Of a DNA stretch of 47,992 nucleotides, positions 1 to 9,055 are shown in pieces. The stretch covers positions 633 to 48,624 of the forward strand of contig JABDBA010000013.1 of the NCBI GenBank assembly GCA_013288885.1. The letters run 5' to 3'. Both the position numbers and the translations under genes were made by a program. Numbering within the stretch: position 1 is the first letter of the stretch; the number at the start of each line of letters is the position of its first letter. This stretch comes from Gammaproteobacteria bacterium (GTDB lineage Bacteria > Pseudomonadota > Gammaproteobacteria > JABDBA01). The notes below the pieces were generated by a model. It was not told the DNA's origin. It made no database searches and was given only the letters and a program-made list of their open reading frames with translations.

Positions 1-726
1 GCTTATACTGGATTATCTTTGCAACAATATATACGTTGGCTGCGCTTAAAACGCGCAGCGCATCAATTGATTATTGATAAAGATAAGACAATTATTGAAA
101 TTGCAATCGATGCGGGGTTTGAATCTCACGAAGCTTTTACGCGTGCGTTTAAACAAGTCTGTGGCGAGAGTCCTAGCAAGTTTAGATCTCATTCGAGCTG
201 GGATATTTGGGAAAAACCGCCGTATTGCTTGCCTAAACAAAAAGGTGAAATAATGATAAATGTAGTTATTAAAAATATACCAGCAAGACGTTTAGCCGTA
301 TTAGAGCATCGTGGTGATCCTAAAAAAGTGGGAGATAGCGTTAATAAGTTAATTAATTGGGTAAAAGCGCAATCGATGAACTTGAAACCCAAAGCTGGAG
401 AAGCTTTTGGTTTCGCTTATGATGACCCTAAGACAACTCGATCAACAGAATTTCGCTTTGATTTAGCAATTACTGTGCCAGAACAATTGAAACTTGAAGG
501 TGATATCATTGAAAAACGTTTACCTGCAGGCCGTTACGCAGTAGCGATGCATAAAGGTTCGCGGGATAACATAGGCGACACCGTCTATAGTTTATATCGC
601 GATTGGCTACCTAACTCTGGCGAAGAATTGGCTGATTTACCCTGTATTTTTTGTTATTACAACTTTAATCATGAAGTTGCTGAAACAGAACTACTTACAG
701 AGTGTTGGCTATTGTTAAAGGGTTGA
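1..726 (+). CDS. AraC-family regulator with GyrI-like effector domain (5' partial)
   Basis: Probable DNA-binding transcription regulator. The reading frame is open to the first base, so the start lies outside the window; about 241 residues are visible. The first 60 residues are the second half of an AraC/XylS helix-turn-helix: the TGLSLQQYIRWLRLKRA helix is followed by the IIEIAIDAGFESHEAFTRAFK recognition segment. A GyrI/SOUL-like small-molecule binding domain follows from about residue 85 (MINVVIKNIPARRLAVLEHRG to the end). This AraC plus GyrI architecture is that of Rob/SoxS-like multidrug or stress regulators. The ligand and targets cannot be inferred. An internal TTG at 19 is not a credible start because the homology continues upstream of it. 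Confidence 0.85.
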   Translation, partial: AYTGLSLQQYIRWLRLKRAAHQLIIDKDKTIIEIAIDAGFESHEAFTRAFKQVCGESPSKFRSHSSWDIWEKPPYCLPKQKGEIMINVVIKNIPARRLAVLEHRGDPKKVGDSVNKLINWVKAQSMNLKPKAGEAFGFAYDDPKTTRSTEFRFDLAITVPEQLKLEGDIIEKRLPAGRYAVAMHKGSRDNIGDTVYSLYRDWLPNSGEELADLPCIFCYYNFNHEVAETELLTECWLLLKG

Positions 727-809
727 CATTGCCGCTTTTAGTCCAACAGGCCTATCTCTTCAGATAACCGCAGTGGCTTTAAATTGTATCTGGGTGGGTA
801 GGTTTGTAT

Positions 810-1142
810 TTATTTGTTATTGCTCTTTTTTATCTTTAGAGCTTCATTTACACGCTGTAATAATTTAGTAGTTACTTTTTTTTGCTGCTCAATTTTGCTT
901 ATATAAGCTTGTGAGACATCCATGCGTTGAGCTAATTCTTCTTGTGTGACATGTGCACGAATTCTTGCAAGTGCAACAGGGTTATCGACATAGTCGGCAA
1001 CATCAAAAGGCACATAATCACCATTTTTCGCAAAATCAGCTAATTCGTCTTCAATTTCATCTTTTAACGCACGATAGATTGGCACAGGTAAAAGAACATA
1101 TTCATCTTTACCATCTACAGATTTAATAATTTGTAAAGTCAT
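810..1142 (-). CDS. XRE-family antitoxin of a type II toxin-antitoxin pair
   Basis: Probable antitoxin and autorepressor, 110 residues. The C-terminal half (about 57-104) is a Cro/C1-type helix-turn-helix: LARIRAHVTQEELAQRMDVS, then QAYISKIEQQ. The N-terminal half (VPIYRALKDEIEDELADFA) is acidic and would be the toxin-contacting part. The start codon overlaps the end of the upstream RelE-like gene by four bases, so the two are translationally coupled. The toxin-first order is that of HigBA-like modules. The C-terminus is lysine-rich (KIKKSNNK). Function is inferred from family and arrangement. Confidence 0.8.
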   Translation of the reverse strand: MTLQIIKSVDGKDEYVLLPVPIYRALKDEIEDELADFAKNGDYVPFDVADYVDNPVALARIRAHVTQEELAQRMDVSQAYISKIEQQKKVTTKLLQRVNEALKIKKSNNK

Positions 1143-1408
1143 TTGTATACATCTCCTCGTGGTTTTATCTTTTCAATTGCTATAATTTTAACGTCATCTT
1201 GGCGGTCAAATATAACTCGCCAATCTCCAACCCGTAAGCGGTAATTGGGTTGTCCTGTAAGAGGTTTAACATCAAGTTCAGTGCTATCTGGGTTTTGCCC
1301 TAAAAGAACTATTTTTTCAGCAATCCTAGTGCGGTCTGGGCGACCTAAACTTTGCAGTTTTTTCTTGGCTTGCTTTCTAATTATTATGGAATATGTCATA
1401 TCAGCCAT
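1139..1408 (-). CDS. RelE/ParE-family toxin
   Basis: Probable mRNA-interferase-type toxin of 89 residues, the usual RelE length. It has the family fold signature: an N-terminal strand (TYSIIIRKQAKKKLQSL), two helices (RPDRTRIAEKIVLL), then PLTGQPNYRLRVGDWRVIFD and IIAIEKIKPRGDVY. The motif YRLRVGDWRVIFD with downstream basic residues is typical of RelE. The start at 1408 is favoured because a TATAAT (1422-1417, minus strand) with an upstream TTGAAT (1444-1439) would start transcription at or next to this ATG, giving a leaderless message; an alternative ATG lies three codons in. It is followed by its antitoxin with a four-base overlap. Confidence 0.85.
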   Translation of the reverse strand: MADMTYSIIIRKQAKKKLQSLGRPDRTRIAEKIVLLGQNPDSTELDVKPLTGQPNYRLRVGDWRVIFDRQDDVKIIAIEKIKPRGDVYK

Positions 1409-1411
1409 TAG

Positions 1412-1444
1412 TTATATTATAGGTTATATTTAGTTATATTCAAT
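1412..1444 (-). promoter_or_regulatory. Toxin-antitoxin promoter with three GTTATATT repeats
   Basis: On the minus strand TTGAAT (1444-1439), a 16-base spacer and TATAAT (1422-1417) lie just ahead of the toxin ATG at 1408. On the plus strand the octamer GTTATATT occurs three times, at 1412, 1424 and 1434, spanning the promoter. Type II antitoxins commonly autorepress through such repeats; binding by the XRE protein is inference. Confidence 0.5.
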
Positions 1445-1551
1445 AGTATTCATAGATATTTTTTGTGGTTAAAGAACCTAGGGGAAGTTATTGTTATGCC
1501 ATAGCTGTTTTAGCTCATTAAAATACCAAGCTCTCCTATTAAACCGTAGCC

Positions 1552-1583
1552 AAACCTAAATCTTTAATGTAATATTTAGGTTT
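1552..1583. promoter_or_regulatory. 10-bp perfect inverted repeat upstream of the 1639 gene
   Basis: AAACCTAAAT (1552-1561) and ATTTAGGTTT (1574-1583) are exact reverse complements around a 12-base loop. It lies about 55 bases before the start of the unknown gene at 1639 and could be an operator or a weak hairpin. No T-run follows, so a terminator is unlikely. Confidence 0.35.
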
Positions 1584-1638
1584 AATGTAGTTAACCATCA
1601 ACTTACAGTGAGTTATTATCAGTATTGAGGTGTGTATC

Positions 1639-2793
1639 GTGAGACATGCAGAATTATTAAAAATCGTTTTTTATCTTAAAGGTTTGCAAGGGTGGGTAGC
1701 TAGCCATAAGGTCGCGGATAAATCACAAACAGTTAGCATAAAAATGCCTACATCAGTAAACGATCCTCATGTTGATAAAGAGCTGGTCACTAAATATAAC
1801 ATAGATTTTTCAAAGCTTGTTGATGAATCTTCCAAAGTGGGAGTAACGCGAATCACACTTGCAAACTTATTGACTAGTATAGGGCGCTCTATAGACTCTG
1901 ATTTACAAAAATATGAAGGAGAATTAGAATCTTTGAAACAACAAGGGCAAAAAGAACAAAAATCTATTACGAATCACTTGTTTTATGTAAATCCTCTTGC
2001 TTCTAATGCAGCTAGCACAAAAGATATGCTGAGTCTGTTGGCAACGCACGCTGCAAATTCACCATCAACGCCAACAAGTCCATTTTCTGCATATAAAACA
2101 TTTAAAGGTAAAAACTCTTCTGTTTCTACGGATGAAGATACAGAACAGCTTGTTACAGTAGAAGAATTCGCACAGGAGTTTGAAACTGGGCTTAGTGTGG
2201 AAGAGATGAAAAATATTTTTTTAATAAATCGAGGGCGTTCTACCACTACTCACACTTATCCTCTGACTGTGGAGGCGCAGGAAATAATGTCAAGGATTAA
2301 TGATCTTATTGACGCTATTTTTCTTATTGAGCAGCGTTATCATCCTGATATGCAATTGAAATTTATTGTGGCAGTTAATAACAGAACGGCATTAAAAACC
2401 ATGCAAGCAGCCGCTACATTAGCACGACAAGAATTAGGAAATATTTCAGAGTTGTATACTGTTGCGGAATTACAACCAATCTATCAAAACTTGTTAGGTG
2501 TTCTAACAAAAGTAAAACAAGATTTAGCAAACCCAAATCAAGCATTAGAGAGTGAGGTCAAAGCTGAGCAGTTGAGTACCTATGTGGTAGATGAATGTTC
2601 TAGTCCACTCCATGCTAGTATCAATGATGATGTTGATTGGAGTTCAGTAGAAAACAAGCCTTCAGGCAAAAGTAGTAATAGCGAGGTCCCAAATTACAAA
2701 TTGATGAAACTTGTTGAGCGTATTTTGAACACACATCAATTGAGTGAAGATGAATATCTTGCAGCAGCAAATCTGCCAAAGCCCAGGTTATAA
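1639..2793 (+). CDS. Protein of unknown function
   Basis: I do not recognise a family. The frame opens at GTG 1630, but GAGG at 1627-1630 lies eight bases before GTG 1639, so the later GTG (384 residues) is preferred. The protein has no signal peptide and no clear membrane segment. It is rich in polar and helical sequence, with a likely coiled-coil stretch around residues 85-110 (LQKYEGELESLKQQGQKEQK) and a Ser/Thr-rich low-complexity part near 150-180. The length, lack of homology and neighbourhood would fit a secreted effector of an intracellular bacterium, but the upstream region lacks the PmrA-type box seen before two other unknown genes here. It stands alone between a toxin-antitoxin pair and the bufferin operon. 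Confidence 0.6.
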   Translation: MRHAELLKIVFYLKGLQGWVASHKVADKSQTVSIKMPTSVNDPHVDKELVTKYNIDFSKLVDESSKVGVTRITLANLLTSIGRSIDSDLQKYEGELESLKQQGQKEQKSITNHLFYVNPLASNAASTKDMLSLLATHAANSPSTPTSPFSAYKTFKGKNSSVSTDEDTEQLVTVEEFAQEFETGLSVEEMKNIFLINRGRSTTTHTYPLTVEAQEIMSRINDLIDAIFLIEQRYHPDMQLKFIVAVNNRTALKTMQAAATLARQELGNISELYTVAELQPIYQNLLGVLTKVKQDLANPNQALESEVKAEQLSTYVVDECSSPLHASINDDVDWSSVENKPSGKSSNSEVPNYKLMKLVERILNTHQLSEDEYLAAANLPKPRL

Positions 2794-2871
2794 AATGTCA
2801 ATTTTCTGATATAATTATCTGTTAATGTAGGTACAATTGACAATTCAGTTAATTAAGACAAGGAGCAGGGA

Positions 2872-3183
2872 ATGAAAAATAGTAAAAAAATTGCACAAGC
2901 AGCTTTGGCCACGGTCGTTTCTTTGGGTGTTTTAGCGGCAGCACAGCCTGCCTTCTCTGATACTGCGCCTGCCTTCGCTAAATGTTATGGTGTAGCTGCT
3001 GCGGGTAAAAATGATTGTGGCACAGGGCTTTCTGCTTGCGCGGCGAGTGTTAAAACAGCAGGCGAGTGCTATGCTTGGATCTACTTACCCAAAGGTGTTT
3101 GTGAAAAAATCGTGAATGCGAGCGTTGGCAAACCAGCCGCCAGTTGTAAAGAACCGGATGGCAAACCTGCTACAGCAGGATAA
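2872..3183 (+). CDS. bufA1: BufA1 / DUF2282 periplasmic bufferin-type metallophore
   Basis: A small exported Cys-rich protein (103 residues) of the DUF2282 family, recently described as bufferins: ribosomally made peptides that bind copper or other metals after enzymatic modification of cysteines. The signal peptide runs to about residue 29 (hydrophobic core [13 protein letters not shown], cleavage near AFS-DT). The mature part carries the family pattern: [16 protein letters not shown], then [20 protein letters not shown] and VCEKIV, with six cysteines including the final SCKEP. AGGAG lies eight bases before the ATG. Canonical operons place a DUF692 (MNIO) enzyme and a DUF2063 partner directly after bufA; here the next gene is the DoxX-like protein, seven bases on. 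It may be matured by enzymes encoded elsewhere. Confidence 0.8.
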   Translation: MKNSKKIAQAALATVVSLGVLAAAQPAFSDTAPAFAKCYGVAAAGKNDCGTGLSACAASVKTAGECYAWIYLPKGVCEKIVNASVGKPAASCKEPDGKPATAG

Positions 3184-3190
3184 GGAAATA

Positions 3191-3661
3191 ATGTTAAACG
3201 CCAAAATTACATCCGCTATTCTACAGCCTGTTTTTTCCCTCTTGGATTATGTTACGCCAGTGGCAGATCTGTTGGCACGCATCTGGGTGGCGAAGATATT
3301 TTTTCTGTCGGGGTTGACCAAGATCCAATCTTGGCAATCAACTATCATGTTATTCACTTATCAATATCATGTGCCCTTGGTACCACCAGTCTTTGCAGCT
3401 TACATAGGGACCGGTTTTGAATTAGTGCTGCCGGTTTTACTGGTGTTAGGTCTTGGAGGGCGATTTTTTATCTTCTTGTTCTTCATTTATAACATCGTTT
3501 GTATGATTTCTTATCATTTTTTATGGACACCCACTGGCCAGGTGGGGTTAGATGATCATATTAATTGGGGATTGTTATTACTGTTGTTGATGTGCCATGG
3601 TTCCGGTAAGCTCTCGTTAGATTATTTAATTGACAAACATTGGGGACATAATTTACGGTAA
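3191..3661 (+). CDS. DoxX-family membrane protein (BufD-like)
   Basis: An integral membrane protein of 156 residues with about four transmembrane segments (VADLLARIWVAKIFFLSGLT; a segment around FELVLPVLLVLGLGG; FIFLFFIYNIVCMISY; NWGLLLLLLMCHGSG). It contains the DoxX signature, a conserved N-terminal helix ending in FFLSGLTKIQSW. DoxX members are the usual last gene of bufferin operons, which matches its place seven bases after bufA1. The ATG at 3191 (preceded by AAGGAAA) is chosen over an upstream in-frame start at 3116 that would lie inside bufA1. The exact biochemical role is unknown; a link to redox or thiol handling in the envelope is inferred from the family. Confidence 0.8.
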   Translation: MLNAKITSAILQPVFSLLDYVTPVADLLARIWVAKIFFLSGLTKIQSWQSTIMLFTYQYHVPLVPPVFAAYIGTGFELVLPVLLVLGLGGRFFIFLFFIYNIVCMISYHFLWTPTGQVGLDDHINWGLLLLLLMCHGSGKLSLDYLIDKHWGHNLR

Positions 3662-3673
3662 GGATAAATTGAA

Positions 3674-4948
3674 ATGAGACGTTTGCTTTTTCTTTTAGTT
3701 TTATTAGGTGGTTTTGCAGCGCCCCATGCATACGCGCAACCTACGCAGCAAGGAATATTGTTGGATATTCAAGGTGCGATTGGCCCTGCGACCGCAGAAT
3801 ATGTACACAGTGGTTTTGAGCAGGCGCAACTTGGGCATGCTTCATTTGTCATTTTACAACTCGATACGCCCGGCGGTTTAGATCGATCGATGCGCGATAT
3901 TATCCGCGATATTATTTCTTCTCCTGTTCCCGTGATTGCTTATGTAGCGCCTGGCGGCGCGCGTGCCGCGAGTGCGGGCACTTATATTTTATATGCGAGT
4001 CAAATTGCGGCGATGGCCCCAGGTACTAATTTAGGTGCGGCAACGCCGGTGGGAATTGGTTCGCAACCAAAATCTGATGCCATGGAGCAAAAAGCGAAAA
4101 ATGATGCTTCTGCTTATATTCGCAGCTTGGCACAATTACGCAATCGTAATGCAGGGTGGGCAGAAAAAGCAGTGAACCAAGCGGCGAGTTTGTCAGCTGA
4201 AGAAGCTTTAAAACAAAATGTGATCGATGTCATTGCCAAAGATATTCCTGACCTATTACAACAAATAAATGGCCGCACTATCGAAATGCAAGGTGCAAAA
4301 ATAAATTTACAAACCACGGGTGCAACGGTGGTGCAATGGCAAGCAGATTGGCACGCGAAATTGTTGAGCATTATTACTGATCCAAACATTGCTTATATTT
4401 TAATGATCATCGGTATATGGGGATTATTTTTTGAATTTGCGCATCCAGGTGCTGTATTGCCCGGCGTTACCGGTGCAATATGTTTGTTAGTTGCATTATA
4501 CGCGTTTCAATTATTGCCGATCAGTTTTGTCGGTTTAGGTTTAATATTATTAGGCATGGCATGTATGGTGGCAGAAGCATTTTTGCCGACCTTCGGCGCA
4601 CTCGGTATAGGTGGTGTCATCGCTTTTATTATCGGGTCGTTAATGTTGTTAGGCCCACACACGCCCGGTTTTGCTATTGCTTTACCGCTGATTGTTGCGG
4701 TGAGTATTGTGTCAGCAGGGTTTTTCTTATTGATTGTTAACATGGCGATTAAAGCACGCTTTCGACCGATTGTTTCCGGGCGCGAGCAATTGATCGGTAA
4801 AACGGCAGTTGTTGCGCTGGAACAAGATGGAACAGCGCGCGTACATATTCATGGAGAATGGTGGCAAGTGCGTTCGAGTAAAGTTTTGCTGGCAGGGCAA
4901 AGAGTGAAGATTGTAGGGATTGAGGGAGTAGTACTGTTGGTGGAGTGA
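3674..4948 (+). CDS. nfeD: NfeD-family membrane-bound ClpP-class serine protease
   Basis: Full-length NfeD1b-type protein of 424 residues. It has a signal peptide (1-21), a ClpP/crotonase-fold protease domain to about 215, four or five membrane segments (about 235-360) and a C-terminal OB-fold NfeD domain (from about GREQLIGKTAVV). The nucleophile is Ser100 in GGARAASAGTYILYA; the general-base lysine is one of the lysines at 140-142, before NDASAYIRSLA. Characterised homologues cleave the hydrophobic C-terminus of the partner stomatin/slipin, and that partner is the next gene, 33 bases downstream. The pair probably shapes membrane microdomains. It starts 12 bases after the DoxX gene, so it is probably in the same transcript. 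Confidence 0.93.
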   Translation: MRRLLFLLVLLGGFAAPHAYAQPTQQGILLDIQGAIGPATAEYVHSGFEQAQLGHASFVILQLDTPGGLDRSMRDIIRDIISSPVPVIAYVAPGGARAASAGTYILYASQIAAMAPGTNLGAATPVGIGSQPKSDAMEQKAKNDASAYIRSLAQLRNRNAGWAEKAVNQAASLSAEEALKQNVIDVIAKDIPDLLQQINGRTIEMQGAKINLQTTGATVVQWQADWHAKLLSIITDPNIAYILMIIGIWGLFFEFAHPGAVLPGVTGAICLLVALYAFQLLPISFVGLGLILLGMACMVAEAFLPTFGALGIGGVIAFIIGSLMLLGPHTPGFAIALPLIVAVSIVSAGFFLLIVNMAIKARFRPIVSGREQLIGKTAVVALEQDGTARVHIHGEWWQVRSSKVLLAGQRVKIVGIEGVVLLVE

Positions 4949-4981
4949 AATTATTTTTTTGAACTTTAAAGGAAAAATATT

Positions 4982-5746
4982 ATGTCAATTGCAATGTACA
5001 TCATCTTAGCTGTGGTATTGCTGTTTTTGTTTAGTGCCGTCAATGTGTTAAAAGAATATGAACGCGGAGTAATTTTCACCTTAGGCCGTTTTTGGAAAGT
5101 CAAAGGCCCTGGATTAATTTTAGTAGTGCCGATGATCCAGCAATTGGTGCGCGTATCATTGCGTACTGTCGTGATGTCAATTCCGCCGCAGGATGTTATT
5201 TCTCGCGATAACGTCTCGGTAAAAGTCAGTGCAGTTATGTATTTTCGTGTCATTGATCCAGAGCGTTGCATTATTCAAGTCGAAAATTATTTTGAAGCCA
5301 CCAGTCAATTAGCGCAGACCACCTTACGTGCGGTATTAGGTCAGCATGAATTAGATGAGATGTTAGCAGCGCGCGATAAATTGAGTGCGGCGATACAAAA
5401 AATTATTGATGAACAAACCGATACCTGGGGTATCAAAGTCAATAATGTCGAAATTAAAGATGTCGATTTAAACGAAAATATGGTGCGTGCTATTGCCAAG
5501 CAAGCAGAAGCAGAGCGTCTGCGCCGTGCCAAAATTATTAATGCGGATGGCGAATTTCAAGCGTCTAAAGCATTGTTCCAAGCAGCACAAGTGTTAGCGG
5601 GTCAACCACAAGCGATGCAATTACGTTATTTACAAACGTTAATTGATATTGCGGGTGATAAAACCTCTACTATTATTTTCCCATTACCGATGGATTTAAT
5701 TTCCGCCCTACAAGCCAAACTCAACCCGGAGAAACCTAATGTCTAA
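4982..5746 (+). CDS. Slipin / stomatin-like SPFH protein
   Basis: A membrane-anchored SPFH (band 7) protein of 254 residues. A single N-terminal transmembrane segment (about 4-22) is followed by the slipin core: [23 protein letters not shown], the [14 protein letters not shown] signature and [33 protein letters not shown], leading into a short coiled-coil. Homologues oligomerise into membrane scaffolds and are substrates of the NfeD protease encoded just upstream. AAAGGA precedes the ATG by eight bases. The stop codon overlaps the ATG of the frameshifted sodC leader (5739) by eight bases, showing tight operon packing. Confidence 0.93.
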   Translation: MSIAMYIILAVVLLFLFSAVNVLKEYERGVIFTLGRFWKVKGPGLILVVPMIQQLVRVSLRTVVMSIPPQDVISRDNVSVKVSAVMYFRVIDPERCIIQVENYFEATSQLAQTTLRAVLGQHELDEMLAARDKLSAAIQKIIDEQTDTWGIKVNNVEIKDVDLNENMVRAIAKQAEAERLRRAKIINADGEFQASKALFQAAQVLAGQPQAMQLRYLQTLIDIAGDKTSTIIFPLPMDLISALQAKLNPEKPNV

Positions 5747-5790
5747 ACTCAGCCAATGTTTAATTGCGTTATTTTGTTTTTTTTATTGCT
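5739..5790 (+). other. sodC signal-peptide leader disrupted by a T8 homopolymer (+1 frameshift)
   Basis: ATG 5739 has GGAGA upstream and overlaps the slipin stop. It encodes [15 protein letters not shown] and then runs into eight Ts at 5777-5784, after which the frame is wrong and ends quickly. If the run had seven Ts the frame would continue as [15 protein letters not shown], giving a textbook signal peptide ending in A-S-A joined to the superoxide dismutase. The eighth T is therefore a slippage change, a phase-variable tract, a transcriptional-slippage site or a sequencing error. Confidence 0.75.
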
Positions 5791-6243
5791 ACTGTTGCTT
5801 CTGCCGATACGGTGGTCACGATGAATTTCACCGCTAAGCAGGGTGTTGGTAAAACAGTAGGTACGATCACGGCGCAGGAAACAAAATATGGTTTATTATT
5901 CACGCCGCATTTAGCCGGTTTAACACCCGGTGTGCACGGTTTTCATGTGCATGTTAATCCATCATGCGATGATAACGGTACGGCAGCAGGTGGACATTTA
6001 GATCCAATGAACACGGGTAAACACTTAGGCCCTTACAATGATAATGGCCACTTAGGTGATTTGCCGGCATTATTTGTCGATAAAGATGGCACAGCGACGA
6101 TGCCTGTGTTAGCACCACGTTTGAAGTTAGCCGACATTATGAACCATTCGTTGATGATCCATGAAGGTGGTGATAATTATTCCGATACACCAGCAAAATT
6201 AGGTGGTGGCGGCGGCCGTATGGTGTGCGGTGTTATTAAATAA
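5764..6243 (+). CDS. sodC: Periplasmic Cu/Zn superoxide dismutase (open part of frame)
   Basis: Converts superoxide to oxygen and hydrogen peroxide in the periplasm. All hallmark motifs are present: [13 protein letters not shown] (Cu ligands and the first disulfide Cys), [18 protein letters not shown] (Zn ligands), [23 protein letters not shown] and [12 protein letters not shown] (last Cu-site His region and second disulfide Cys). The continuous frame can begin only at TTG 5764 and would give a short hydrophobic leader; the better start, ATG 5739, is out of frame because of a T8 run (separate entry). The gene follows slipin directly and its end overlaps the fusion gene by about 14 bases. SodC helps intracellular pathogens survive host oxidants, consistent with the lifestyle suggested elsewhere in the window. 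Confidence 0.88.
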   Translation: MRYFVFFIATVASADTVVTMNFTAKQGVGKTVGTITAQETKYGLLFTPHLAGLTPGVHGFHVHVNPSCDDNGTAAGGHLDPMNTGKHLGPYNDNGHLGDLPALFVDKDGTATMPVLAPRLKLADIMNHSLMIHEGGDNYSDTPAKLGGGGGRMVCGVIK

Positions 6244-9055
6244 ACAGATTGAAAACCAAGTACTAACGATTGTTCGTGATTTTTTGACAGAATCAAAAGC
6301 AGAGCGTGCGACCCGTGCAGTTGCGGTCGACGCTCTGTTAGAACAAGATTTGGGAATTGGCAGTTTAGAAAAAGCCGAACTTTTTCATCGTTTTGAAAAA
6401 GCGTTTGCCGTTCGCTTGCCCGATCAAGTGATGATCGAAGCAAAGTCAATTAATGATATCATCATCGCGATTAGTACCGCTCAACCTGCGCAACCCATTT
6501 CTGTACGCGATATTCAGCCTACGCTAGAAGCGGTTGAGATGGATTTATCATCATCGGAAACATTGTTAGATGTATTATTCAAATACGCGCAAGAAAAACC
6601 CGATCGACCACATATTTATTTGCCAGATGAAAAAAACCACGAGCAAATCATCACCTACGGTAAATTGTTCCAACAAGCCAAAGCAACAGCACTCGGTTTA
6701 ATTCATTATGGTTTAAAGCCCGGTGAAACAGTGGCGATCATGTTGCCTACCTGCGAAGATTTTTTTTATGTTTTTTTCGGAGTGTTGTTAGCAGGTGGAA
6801 TTCCGGTGCCAATTTATCCGCCATATCGGCCTGATCGCATCGAAGAATATGCCAAGCGCGAAACCAATGTTTTAAGCAATGCAGAAGTACGTTTGTTAGT
6901 TACTTTTCAGCGTGCTGAGGGTTTAAGTAAATTATTACATGCGTTTATTCCTAGTTTATTAGCGGTAGTTACTGCCGATGCGTTGTTGGGGTTTACCGGC
7001 GAATTACCCAGTTTGGCATTAGAAGGCGAAAATCCCGCCTTAATTCAATATACTTCTGGTAGCACTGGTACGCCTAAAGGTGTTTTGTTAACCCATCAAA
7101 ACTTGTTAGCCAATATTCGCTCGGTGAGCAAAGCAGCAGGTTTACGCCCTAGCGATGTAGGGGTAAGTTGGTTGCCGCTGTATCATGATATGGGGCTTAT
7201 CGGCGCGTGGTTAGGAAGTTTTTATCGTGGTACGCCGGTGACTATTTTTTCGCCCATTACTTTTTTAAGTCATCCCGAGAGTTGGTTGTGGGCCATTCAT
7301 TATCATCGCGGCACGCTTTCAGGCGCGCCTAATTTTGCGTATGAATTATGTGTTAACAAAATTGATGAAAAAGATATTCAAGGTTTAGATTTGAGTTCAT
7401 GGCGCATGGCTTTTAATGGTGCGGAGGCAATTTATCCTAAAACCTTAGTAAAGTTTAGCAAAAAATTTGCGCCCTATGGTTTTAAGCCCGAAAGTCATTT
7501 CCCCGTTTATGGTTTAGCCGAGGCAACAGTGGCTTTAACTTTTCCACCCGTAGGTCGTAAACCGCGCATCGATCGTATCTCGCGTGATGCGTTAGAAAAA
7601 ATGCAACAAGCCGTTCCAGTCAATGAAACTGCAAAAGATTATCTTGAATTTGTGAGTTGTGGCAAAGCGTTGCCCGATCATGAAATACGCATTGTAGATG
7701 AAGCAGGTGATGAAGTGGCAGAAAGAACAGTGGGTACTTTGCAGTTCAGTGGTCCTTCTGCCATGCAAGGTTATTATCGCAATCCTGTCGCTACCCAGGC
7801 CATCTATCATAATGGTTGGTGGGACAGTGGTGATTTTGCCTATATGGCAGAGGGTGAAATCTATATTACTGGCCGTAAAAAAGATGTGATCATTAAAGGC
7901 GGCCGTAATTTATACCCTGATGCGGTAGAAGAAATCACCGGGCATATTGCCGGTGTGCGCAATGGTTGTGTTGTTGCTTTTGGTGCGGGTGATGCAAAAT
8001 CAGGTACCGAAAAATTTGTGATTGTGGCGGAGATCCGCGCAAAAGAATTCGATCAGTTAGAGCGAATTAATACCGAAATTATTGCTGCAGTTTCAGCGGC
8101 GGTCGGCATTCCGCCGGATGAAGTAATTTTAGTGCCACCGAAGACAATACCTAAAACATCGAGCGGAAAATTACAACGTTCGGCGTGTAAACAAATGTAC
8201 TTGCAAAATAAATTAGTCAAAAATCGACTACCTGTATGGTTGCAATTGAGTAAACTTTTTTTAAGTGGGCTAAGCAAAAAAATTGCGCGTCATGCCGATG
8301 TAGTAGGCCGATTTTTTTATGCAGCTTATATTGGCTTAATACTGTTGATTACTTTGCCCTTTCTTTGGTTAGTAGCGGCAGTTGCTTCCTCTACTGTTGT
8401 CGTTAAAACTACCAAGACCTGGGCTAAAACATTATTACGCATAGTGGGTTGTCCACTGACGGTGGTGGGGCGCGCAAATCTCACGCAATTTAGTTCAATG
8501 ATTTTTGTGGCTAATCATGCCAGTTATATCGATGCGTTAGTGTTAATCACTATTTTGCCTGATAATGTTGCTTTTGTGGGTAAAAAAGAATTATTCAAAT
8601 TGCCGTTGTTGCGTACTATTCTTAAAAAATTACAAATGTTAACAGTCGATCGCATTGATTTTTCGCAAAACGTGACTGATATTCGGCGTATTGGGCAAAC
8701 ATTAAAAGATAATCGTTCCATTTTCATGTTTCCTGAAGGCACTTTTACTTATGCGACTGGGTTACGTCCCTTCAAACAAGGAGCATTTAAAATTGCCGTT
8801 GATCTTGAAAAACCAATTTGCCCGATTGCGATTCAAGGCACGCGTGCTATTTTGCGCGATACGTATTGGTTGCCACGGCCGGGTGCTATTAAGGTGACTA
8901 TTGGTAAACCGATAGTGCCGCAAGAAAAAGGTTGGCATGAGGTGGTACGTCTGCGCACCGAGGCACGTATTGAAATTGCCGAACATTGTGGTGAGCAGGT
9001 GATTGATTTAGTGGCAGCGGGTGTGCGGCAACGCAACCCTAAAAATTATACTTAA
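6230..9055 (+). CDS. ACP - fatty acyl-AMP ligase - PlsC acyltransferase fusion
   Basis: A three-part lipid enzyme of about 941 residues. Residues 1-90 form an acyl-carrier-like domain with [17 protein letters not shown], where the phosphopantetheine serine sits in GSL rather than the usual DSL. Residues about 110-690 are a fatty acyl-AMP ligase with [19 protein letters not shown] near 270, [12 protein letters not shown], and [22 protein letters not shown] near 550. After a membrane-like segment ([19 protein letters not shown]) comes a PlsC-type acyltransferase with NHASYIDAL (HX4D) near 762 and [12 protein letters not shown] near 834. It probably activates a fatty acid and transfers it to a lipid or similar acceptor. 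GTG 6230 is chosen so that the protein starts at the normal family N-terminus; GTG 6203 is also in frame. It is the last gene of the run from bufA1. Confidence 0.88.
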   Translation: MLLNKQIENQVLTIVRDFLTESKAERATRAVAVDALLEQDLGIGSLEKAELFHRFEKAFAVRLPDQVMIEAKSINDIIIAISTAQPAQPISVRDIQPTLEAVEMDLSSSETLLDVLFKYAQEKPDRPHIYLPDEKNHEQIITYGKLFQQAKATALGLIHYGLKPGETVAIMLPTCEDFFYVFFGVLLAGGIPVPIYPPYRPDRIEEYAKRETNVLSNAEVRLLVTFQRAEGLSKLLHAFIPSLLAVVTADALLGFTGELPSLALEGENPALIQYTSGSTGTPKGVLLTHQNLLANIRSVSKAAGLRPSDVGVSWLPLYHDMGLIGAWLGSFYRGTPVTIFSPITFLSHPESWLWAIHYHRGTLSGAPNFAYELCVNKIDEKDIQGLDLSSWRMAFNGAEAIYPKTLVKFSKKFAPYGFKPESHFPVYGLAEATVALTFPPVGRKPRIDRISRDALEKMQQAVPVNETAKDYLEFVSCGKALPDHEIRIVDEAGDEVAERTVGTLQFSGPSAMQGYYRNPVATQAIYHNGWWDSGDFAYMAEGEIYITGRKKDVIIKGGRNLYPDAVEEITGHIAGVRNGCVVAFGAGDAKSGTEKFVIVAEIRAKEFDQLERINTEIIAAVSAAVGIPPDEVILVPPKTIPKTSSGKLQRSACKQMYLQNKLVKNRLPVWLQLSKLFLSGLSKKIARHADVVGRFFYAAYIGLILLITLPFLWLVAAVASSTVVVKTTKTWAKTLLRIVGCPLTVVGRANLTQFSSMIFVANHASYIDALVLITILPDNVAFVGKKELFKLPLLRTILKKLQMLTVDRIDFSQNVTDIRRIGQTLKDNRSIFMFPEGTFTYATGLRPFKQGAFKIAVDLEKPICPIAIQGTRAILRDTYWLPRPGAIKVTIGKPIVPQEKGWHEVVRLRTEARIEIAEHCGEQVIDLVAAGVRQRNPKNYT

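Noticed and set aside
1552..1630. PmrA-type box before the unknown gene at 1639
   Set aside because: TTTAATGT recurs but with an 18-base period, not 11, and there is no matching -10 at seven bases; it does not fit the layout of the other two sites.
4114..4389. Antisense frame inside nfeD
   Set aside because: Lies wholly within a well-conserved gene, has no recognisable domain and no plausible ribosome-binding site; a shadow of the sense codons. The same holds for the many other antisense frames in this window.
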